From: Chionoecetes opilio
Lineage: Eukaryota; Arthropoda; Malacostraca; Decapoda; Majidae
Direction of reading: 5' to 3'
Length of the DNA stretch: 64,000 nucleotides
NCBI GenBank assembly: GCA_016584305.1
Contig: JACEEZ010026262.1
Coordinates: forward strand, 204,678 to 268,677
The stretch's first letter is position 1, and each line of letters begins with the position of its first letter. Below the pieces are notes generated by a model that saw only the letters and a list, made by a program, of their open reading frames with translations, did not search any database and was not told the DNA's origin. The position numbers and the translations under genes were made by a program. This document shows positions 57,340-64,000 of the stretch, piece by piece.

Positions 57340-58100
57340 GAAGATGATGCTCTTTTTCGACAAGCAGTTCTGGACAAATTTTATCCAACTATATCGGAGC
57401 TATGAATGCTTATGGAAAATAAAAAGCAAAGAGTATATGGATAGATATAAGAGAAAGGCAGCGTATAAGTATTGGTTGAGAAACTGAAGGAGCGAGACAG
57501 TGAGGCTAATATAGAAAAAAGTTAAGAAAAAAATAAATAATATCAGAAGTTGTTCAGGAAAGAAAAGAGAAAAATAAATGCATCTATGAAATCTGGTGCG
57601 AACGCAGATGAAGTTTACCCCCTCAGCTGTGGTATTACAAAATGCTACTGTTTTTAAAGAATCAGAAGTATCGAGGTCATCGGTTTTGTCTTGTTTTTTT
57701 TAGGAACGTTTTTGTCTTGTTTTTAAGAACTTTGTCTTGTTTTTTTGGAACGTCTTGCAGTTGTGGATGACACCATACAACTTCCCCCTATACATGAAAA
57801 TGAAAGAGACTGTATTAAACAAGACCAAACTCGGCTGCGCTGAATACTACACATTGCTCTTCCGTAATCTGAAAAGGAACAAAAAATCAGAGACAGTCTC
57901 GCCGAAAGATGCTTTGCTATCAATAGTTGGTGAACGCATCGCGACTTCGCGTTAAGAGGATGAATTTGATAGCACAGGGAAAAAAATGTTGCTTCGAACT
58001 GAGGAAAATGACGCCAAATATGTAACTGATCGTAGAAAATTGATACATGATGTTTTTATGAAGGTATGACTGTTCCGGAACGCTAAAGTCAACCACAAAG
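57340..58100 (+). pseudogene. MADF/Myb-SANT-like accessory protein of Harbinger type
   Basis: Across shifting plus-strand frames the sequence reads ALFRQAVLDKFYPTISEL, then SKEYMDRYKR, EKLKERDSEANIEKVKKKIN and KINASMKSGANADEVYP. This has the layout of a MADF domain with its basic helix. Further on, a BESS-like tail is suggested by EKLIHDVFM-type residues near 58040-58070. PIF/Harbinger elements encode such a DNA-binding partner beside the transposase. At least three frameshifts and an intervening plus-strand frame (57737-57955) show decay. Confidence 0.55.
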
Positions 58101-58149
58101 TTGATTTCTTCAGAACCAGTTTCTTACTAACTATCACTTGCAACAACTT

Positions 58150-59030
58150 AGTAACTCATTTCCCCTAATACATAGTCAGGTATGAACTCCACAGCACCAA
58201 TCCCATATCAATTCCCGAGATCTCACCAGGTGAAAATGTACAGGGGGATATTCCTACGTTAATAATTTGTGAACTCGCAAGGCTTTTTTTTCCATAAATT
58301 TTTTATTTTCATGGATTCATAGACTGCTAAAGTTATGATAGGGGGTTTAGACTACAAAAAATGGTGAATATGAGTTATGTTATGTAGCTGTTATATGACT
58401 TAAATGACGGCATTTTATTTTTATTACGTAACACATTTGTGAACTATTGAGTTCAATAAACAACATTTCATGAGGGAAAATTCATTTGGTATACACTATT
58501 TTGGGAATTCCCGCATGCAGTTCAATGTGCATGTTTGACAAGGGAAGCAATTTTTTTAGAGCATGCGCGGGCTTTGTAATCACACAAAAGCAAAATTTAA
58601 AAAATACAAAATATGTTTTCCTTCATATATTGTTTTTGTAGTACTCTCTGTATGGCTGTGCACGTTTCAGGTATAAAACGACCCAAAATTTGCGGAGAGA
58701 TGGCCACAGAAAACTTCAAATCTTCATAAGCTCTTCCCGTAGCAAGGAATCGTAGTGTTGCAGTTTTGTCTTTCATGTGGACTTATTGCCTGACGCATAT
58801 TAAGTCTTTTTTCTCGATGTGCTGGTTACAAGTGACATCAGCTCCAGGTATGTCTCCTGTCCCCCTTCTTAGATAGTTAAACCCGTCACCTGGTGCAAGT
58901 TTTAATTCTTCTAACAAGAAAGTGGGAAATGTTTCTCTTTTTAACAGCCAGTCTTTGCTCCATTTGCTTTTTTTTTTTTTTTTTTTTGGTAACTTTCATC
59001 GTTAAGGCCACCGGCGGCAGCTCCCAGCAA
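58150..59030. other. Harbinger-like interior, nothing recognised
   Basis: AT-rich DNA without a recognised coding domain. It ends with a poly(T) run (58970-58987). Confidence 0.4.
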
Positions 59031-59040
59031 AAGTAATTCC

Positions 59041-59185
59041 TTTTTCTTTTCTTTTTTTCTTTTTCGGGCCTCTAGCAGGGAGGACCACGGGCTAGCTTCA
59101 GCCCGTCCAGAGAGATCCGTGAAAAAGAGAGGAGAGTGTTCGTGCTGCTGGCGTGCGGCACGAGGATGGCTTGTCCATCCTGAAA
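59041..59185 (-). mobile_element. Poly(A)-tailed SINE-like element, copy 2
   Basis: A T-rich start then CGGGCCTCTAGCAGGGAGG and ACCACGGGCTAGCTTCAGCC, ending GGATGGCTTGTCCATCC, is the inverse of 46785-46948. It inserted within the Harbinger-like element. Confidence 0.65.
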
Positions 59186-59600
59186 GAGGCCATCATGAAT
59201 CCGGCCTCCGCCCTTTCTTAGCACCAACTAAACTGGTCTTGAGGTGCGGTCGGATCGTTAGGGGGGGTAGGATATCCATCGGATCAGGTCTGTCGGATCA
59301 AGTCTCACGACAAATCGCACCCTGGATGGGGCCTTAAGAGTGGTACGAAAAAAATATATCTAGGGGATGGGCCTTTCAAGAGAGAGCTCGCCGCGCAGTA
59401 CGGCTAGTCCCCTTTAGACGGAAACTGAGGGCTAATTTCTCAGTCGTCCCCTTTCGTTGGGATCCTTACCAATGACAGCCATTTCCACCAACAAATCAGA
59501 TTTCTCAGTCGGCTTTTGCGCCGCTGTTTGTTTGTTTTCGATTAACCATAGATTGGAACCTTTGGTAACGCCGAGTTGGGCAGCCTAGTGCCTTCCCAAC

Positions 59601-59956
59601 AAGTAAAAGTTGTTCATGCGTGTGGCGAGGACATTGAGATTTTGGAAGTTCTACAATACCTTGGTAGCGCAGTCCATAATGACGGCGGGTCACGTCAAGA
59701 AGTCTTGCAGTTTACCCTGAAACCGATTTCCCTTCCCATCGGTTGTATCTGTAAGAGACAATCTGGCGTGGAGGAGGCCAAGGGGGCGCCCACAAGGCTC
59801 GTGGCTGGGCAAGTTGATGGTTCTTGTCGAGAACTGCTTGGTATGGGAAAGGAGCCTGCATGGGAACTCGCGCGTGGTGACCCCCGTGAGTGGCGTCGTA
59901 GGGTGGGCGAGGCGACGCGCCCCCCGACGTATGGCCCTAATGATTGATTGATTGAT
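59601..59956 (+). pseudogene. RTE-type LINE fragment, internal deletion
   Basis: The plus-strand frame 59576-59947 encodes HACGEDIEILEVLQYLGSA, then NDGGSRQE. It jumps, by internal deletion of about 370 bp relative to the copy at 60060-60755, to the C-terminal VDGSCRELLGMGKEPAWELA and RRVGEATRPPTYGPND. The 3' tail is TGATTGATTGATTGA. It is flanked by a direct repeat of about 50 bp. Confidence 0.75.
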
Positions 59957-60059
59957 ACCATAGATTGGAACCTTTGGTAACGCCGAGTTGGGCAGCCTAG
60001 TGCTTCCCAATAATGCTTACTAATGCAATTATTTATCAAATATCACTAATGCATACTTC

Positions 60060-60755
60060 AATCAATCAATCATTGGGGGTATACGCCGGGGGGCGCGTCG
60101 CCTCGCCCACCCTACGACGCCACTCCCGGGGGTCACCACGCGCGAGTTCCCATGCAGGCTCCTTTCCCATACCAAGCAGCTCTCGACAAGAAACATCAAC
60201 TTACCCCAGCCACGAGTCTTGTGGGCGCCCCCTTGGCCTCCTCCACGCCGGATTGTCTCTTACAGATACAACCCGATGGGAAGGATCGGTTTCAGGGTAG
60301 CGTGCCACATGCCCATATAACCGAAGTTGGCGCTGACGGACTATGCAGGTAATAGGCCTCGATTCAGTCTCACGGTGCAATCGCTGATTTGACACGTAAT
60401 CATCCCAGCGTTACCCCATGATTCTGCGAAGACACTTATTACCAAAGGCATTGATTCGTCTCTTCAAGTCACTATTTAGTGTCCATGTCTCACAACCATA
60501 GAGTAAGACAGGGATCACAAGCGACTTGAAGATCCGGATCTTTGTCCTCCTGCACAGGTACCGACAACGCCAAATACTCCCGTTGAGCGAGTCCATAACA
60601 CCGTGGGCTATGCCAATCCGCCGTAAGGCTTCTTGACGTGACCCGCCGTCATTATGGACTGCGCTACCAAGGTATGTAAAACTTTCCAAGATCTCAATGT
60701 CCTCGCCACACGCATGAACAGACTGTACTGCTTCATCTATATGATGCAGTACTTC
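60060..60755 (-). pseudogene. RTE-type LINE fragment, 5'-truncated
   Basis: The minus strand encodes HACGEDIEILESFTYLGSAV, RIFKSLVIPVLLYGCETWTL and KCLRRIMG (60411-60761). After a frameshift near 60400 come QRLHRETESRPITCIVRQRQ and HVARYPETDPSHRVV (60201-60395). The 3' tail (left) is AATCAATCAATCATT. ATGCATACTTC at 60049-60059 and 60756-60766 is an 11-bp target duplication. Confidence 0.8.
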
Positions 60756-61116
60756 ATGCATACTTCCATATGGTTATATTTTCTTTTGAAAAAAAAAAAA
60801 AAAAGTTACGCCGAGTTGGGCAGCCTAGTGCCTTCTCAACAATGCTTAATAATGCAATTATTTATCAAATATCACTAATGCATACTTCCATATGGTTATA
60901 TTTTCTTTTGAAAAAAATTAAAAAAGTTATCAGATAATGAATTCATCAACACGTTAGAGGTTTATAATGAAAGAAGAAGAAAAGTTTTAAAAGAACTTGG
61001 ATGGCCGCAGTGAATTCACGGCACCAGCCGCCAAGTAGACGACCCGGGAACTTCACTGTCGTCTGCTTTATTTCAACTGTCACGCTACATTTTTCTAAAC
61101 TCCAGGAATGTTGTAG

Positions 61117-61288
61117 GTACAGTCACTCCACATAAATCGCGAACACACAGGCCTCGGATCCTCTCCTTCCATTTCCTTTTCGTATTTTCCAATAAATTAT
61201 CGTTCATATTCTCAAAGTCTGTACAATGCATTCCTCCTCCTTCCCCTGGGATGTTGTTAATCCCACGGGGGCCATCTCTCCCTCCCTC

Positions 61289-61295
<7 letters not shown>
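61117..61295 (+). repeat. TACAGTCACTCC dispersed repeat, copy 2
   Basis: Near-identical to 52260-52440 from TACAGTCACTCCAC to CTCCCTCCCTCGCCATC, and again followed by (TC)n. No coding region was found, and the flanks differ between the copies. Confidence 0.75.
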
Positions 61296-61860
<565 letters not shown>

Positions 61861-62043
61861 TTAGAGCTGTTAAACTGTCATTAGTGTAATTGCGAGACTT
61901 AAAACTATAATTACTATTCATTAACACCTACTGCTAAACAAGGCAATACTACCACCACTACTGCTACTACTATTACTATTGCTATGCTATGTTTGGCATA
62001 GCAGTAGTAAACTAGTCATATTTGAATCGATTGTATATTCTAG

Positions 62044-62106
<63 letters not shown>

Positions 62107-62185
62107 AAAATTTTTGTAGTATAAAATTAAGTGAAACAAACTATTGATTAAAGAAAGTATATTAATCATATTAATACGAAGTTCG

Positions 62186-62218
<33 letters not shown>

Positions 62219-62446
62219 ACTGACAGAAGTGCTGGTGAAGGCTAAGTGACTGCACATTTCCACTACATGCTTTATATATGGGTCCTGGCCCTGATATCTC
62301 CACTTAGCTTATAGGATGTAAATGGATCAGAAAGCCTTGCTTGAGGCACAAGAAGGATAAAGTTTTTAGCACCTCGAGACGTCACCTTATTAAAATGTCT
62401 TTAGTGGTTGGTTTGTGCAGGAGTTAAACCCATAATTACCAGATTA

Positions 62447-62500
<54 letters not shown>

Positions 62501-62640
62501 CTCTCTCTCTCTCTCTCTCTGACACTATCACACAATGAGGAATATACACATACATAATGTAAAATTAAAAATACTTTAATTATAGATATTTCCAAACAAT
62601 ATTATTGGCTACATTCACACGCGCACACACACACACACAC
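61861..62640. other. No gene; several microsatellites
   Basis: Contains (GA)n at 62046-62103, (GT)n at 62184-62218 and (CT)n at 62452-62520. No coding region is supported. Confidence 0.5.
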
Positions 62641-62700
62641 AGATAGATAGATAGTTTTATTGACCACAGTATGCAGGTATAAATATTGATATTACATAAT
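62641..62700 (-). mobile_element. LINE-like 3' tail
   Basis: (AGAT)n then TAGTTTTATTGACCACAG equals, on the minus strand, AATAAA followed by a CTAT tail, as at 45206. The retroelement body to the right is not recognised. Confidence 0.4.
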
Positions 62701-62929
62701 TCCTAAATACTAACTTAAAACATAATAATCATTAAACATAATTCCTAAATACTAATTTAAACAATCATTAAACTATCAACTAATTATAACTGTAGTCCAC
62801 AGCATATGCTCAATATATTAACAATTCCAGCCTTGGCTATCTAGTTACTTATAGGTATTCAGAACCTCATGAATAACTTTACAAAGAAAGTTTATTATTA
62901 TTTAGTTATTAAAGTTTAAAACTTCACAC

Positions 62930-62938
62930 ACACACACA

Positions 62939-62992
<54 letters not shown>

Positions 62993-63000
62993 AAAAAAAA
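62930..63000 (+). repeat. (CA)n plus A-run
   Basis: About 55 bp of CA followed by about 13 A. Confidence 0.9.
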
Positions 63001-63589
63001 ACCTTGCTCTCAGTGTTACGAATATATTTTGCTATAGCCATTATTTTTTCCGAAAACAAAGAATGTAAATATTTTAAAAGTTACTTCATCCTGTGTGATG
63101 GAGGAAGGACCCAGTTGAAGGGCTCAATGGAAGGAGGAAGGGAGGGAAAGAGGGAGGGAGGGAGGGAGCTGTTAAATTGTCATTAGCTGTTGGTGCGGGA
63201 TTTAAAACTATAATTACTCATCAGGGAGCTATAAAGTCGGGAAGGTTTGAAACAGGTGTGGCTATTTAGGAGGGGTGGAGCGGGTCTCCAAGAGGAGCCT
63301 GAGCGAACATTTGTAGACAAGGAAAAGATTTGAGAAATTGATGGAATTGCCTCGCCCCAAGTGTTCGCGAAGTACATGGCGTGACTTACGTATGCGTAAG
63401 ATATACAAATGCATACTTACGTATGCGTAAGATATACAAAAGTTGTTAAAAGAATTACTGGCAAGTATACACAGGCAAGTTATTTTGCATATAAGAAACT
63501 CATGATAACTTGTAGGAAAATATTTTGGATACCAACTACTAATGGACTGAGCAATCAACTGCAATCTATATTTCAACTAACAGATCAGC
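63001..63589. other. No gene recognised
   Basis: A GGGA-rich run at 63125-63170 and a 26-bp near-duplication CTTACGTATGCGTAAGATAT at about 63386 and 63416. Otherwise nothing is assignable. Confidence 0.4.
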
Positions 63590-63806
63590 ATGTTCGCCTT
63601 GCATGAAGTTCTGCCGGAGGAGTATCGCCAGCTTCAAGAAATTGAAGAAATACGAGTACCACGCATGAATGCTCGTGCTCGTAGTGACCCTTTTCAAGTG
63701 TTGACCGAAGAAGAATTTGTTCAGCGCTACAGGCTTAAGATGCTGTGTCAGATCTACTTGAAGAGATACGTCAAATTGCTCCGAGGATCGTCAATGGCAG
63801 AGGTAC
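63590..63806 (+). pseudogene. HARBI1-like Harbinger transposase N-terminus
   Basis: The frame from 63590 reads FALHEVLPEEYRQLQEIEEI, then RARSDPFQVLTEEEFVQRYR. The RSDPF ... EEEFxxRYRL pattern is typical of the N-terminal region of HARBI1-type nucleases. A one- or two-base frameshift near 63737 is needed to continue as DAVSDLLEEIRQIAPRIV, the expected next helix. A GTACTT donor-like site follows at about 63802. The DDE domain is absent, either decayed or in exons beyond view. Confidence 0.5.
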
Positions 63807-63924
63807 TTAAATGTTGCATATTTGTATGCATTATATCATCTCAATAATTACAATCAATTCATGTGGGTGTTCTTAGGCCACTCGACGGTTGCAAAAAGCA
63901 AAAAGATTTTAAAAAGGAGGCTAT

Positions 63925-64000
63925 CGGTCCTCATCGGAGATTTAACTCGGGTCAGCGAGTACGCCACTTGGAGACGCTAATCACTCTGCTATCGCCATCT
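63925..64000 (-). mobile_element. tRNA-derived SINE head, cut by window edge
   Basis: The minus strand reads GATGGCGATAGCAGAGTGAT (A-box-like), then TAGCGTCTCC and a mutated B box (CGAGTTAAATCTCC). It runs from the window edge. Confidence 0.4.

Larger units (their letters stand above)
57084..59334. mobile_element. Harbinger-like element, TAA target
   Basis: Inverted termini AGGCCCCCATCCACGGTGCG (57084) and CGCACCCTGGATGGGGCCT (to 59334) are flanked by TAA at 57081-57083 and 59335-59337. A 3-bp TWA duplication is characteristic of PIF/Harbinger. Subterminal CCGACCAG/CTGGTCGG words recur at 57120-57270 and weakly near the right end. The interior has a decayed MADF-type accessory gene but no transposase, plus a SINE-like insertion. 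Confidence 0.7.
59545..60955. repeat. Broken tandem unit hosting two RTE insertions
   Basis: GGTAACGCCGAGTTGGGCAG with following AATGCTTA-ATGCAATTATTTAT occurs at 59566, 59979 and 60807. The first and second lie on either side of a plus-strand RTE fragment. The second and the CATACTTCCATATGG block at 60759 lie on either side of a minus-strand RTE fragment. The third follows an A-run. Confidence 0.7.

Noticed and set aside
59576..59947. Intact 123-residue protein
   Set aside because: It is an internally deleted RTE fragment whose first residues come from the host repeat; not a gene.

Overview
This is eukaryotic, almost certainly arthropod and probably decapod crustacean DNA. The reasons are interstitial TTAGG arrays (the arthropod telomere motif), tRNA-derived SINEs, Jockey, CR1-like and RTE-like LINEs of types abundant in crab and shrimp genomes, and a very heavy load of microsatellites and minisatellites. 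No bacterial operon, rRNA, CRISPR array or intact transposase is present. The window is mostly a stratified graveyard of nested mobile elements separated by tandem repeats. Family assignments rest on motifs read by eye; no search was run.

Layout: 0.6-5.5 kb holds fold-back MITEs, an RTE-type LINE fragment, and a CR1/Jockey-group LINE inserted into a palindromic MITE. 6.5-8.4 kb is microsatellite and minisatellite. 9-13.3 kb has a 410-bp direct duplication, a hAT-like MITE, a hammerhead-ribozyme-like core, CRE-bearing MITEs and a 257-bp-arm palindrome. 14-17.7 kb is AGT-repeat DNA with a LINE fragment inside. 17.8-22.2 kb has two large inverted repeats, a TA-flanked MITE and 2.5 kb of G-rich minisatellite. 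22.55-24.09 kb (minus strand) carries the only convincing host gene: four phase-consistent exons of a predicted single-pass membrane coiled-coil protein. 24.5-28.35 kb is minisatellite and MITEs. 28.4-30.9 kb is a LINE 5' portion interrupted by a hAT element, itself interrupted by a TTAA-flanked element. 31.3-36.0 kb is a Helitron and SINE cluster. 36.5-38.1 kb has a 33-bp GC-rich minisatellite and a head-to-head SINE pair.

Two copies of one large DNA transposon (38.69-43.32 kb and 49.02-52.26 kb) are the most distinctive content. They have about 145-bp TIRs and a roughly 1,300-residue protein with XPG/PIN-like nuclease motifs and a Cys-rich C-terminus, resembling the Academ superfamily. The copies carry complementary deletions: copy 1 keeps the middle and C-terminus, copy 2 the N-terminal half and C-terminus. 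Between them lie a 24-bp minisatellite, several MITEs, and a piggyBac-like element inserted at TTAA inside a tRNA-Val-like SINE. 53.1-57 kb is a Jockey LINE inside a second copy of the TTAA element. 57.08-59.33 kb is a TAA-flanked Harbinger-like element with a decayed MADF-type protein. 59.5-61 kb has two RTE 3' fragments with visible target duplications. The right edge has TC repeats, a HARBI1-like transposase fragment and a tRNA-SINE edge.

Apart from the exon set, the parts do not cooperate as a pathway. What the window offers is an unusually readable insertion stratigraphy, in which target duplications, palindrome arms, an empty-site paralogue and reading frames date elements relative to each other.
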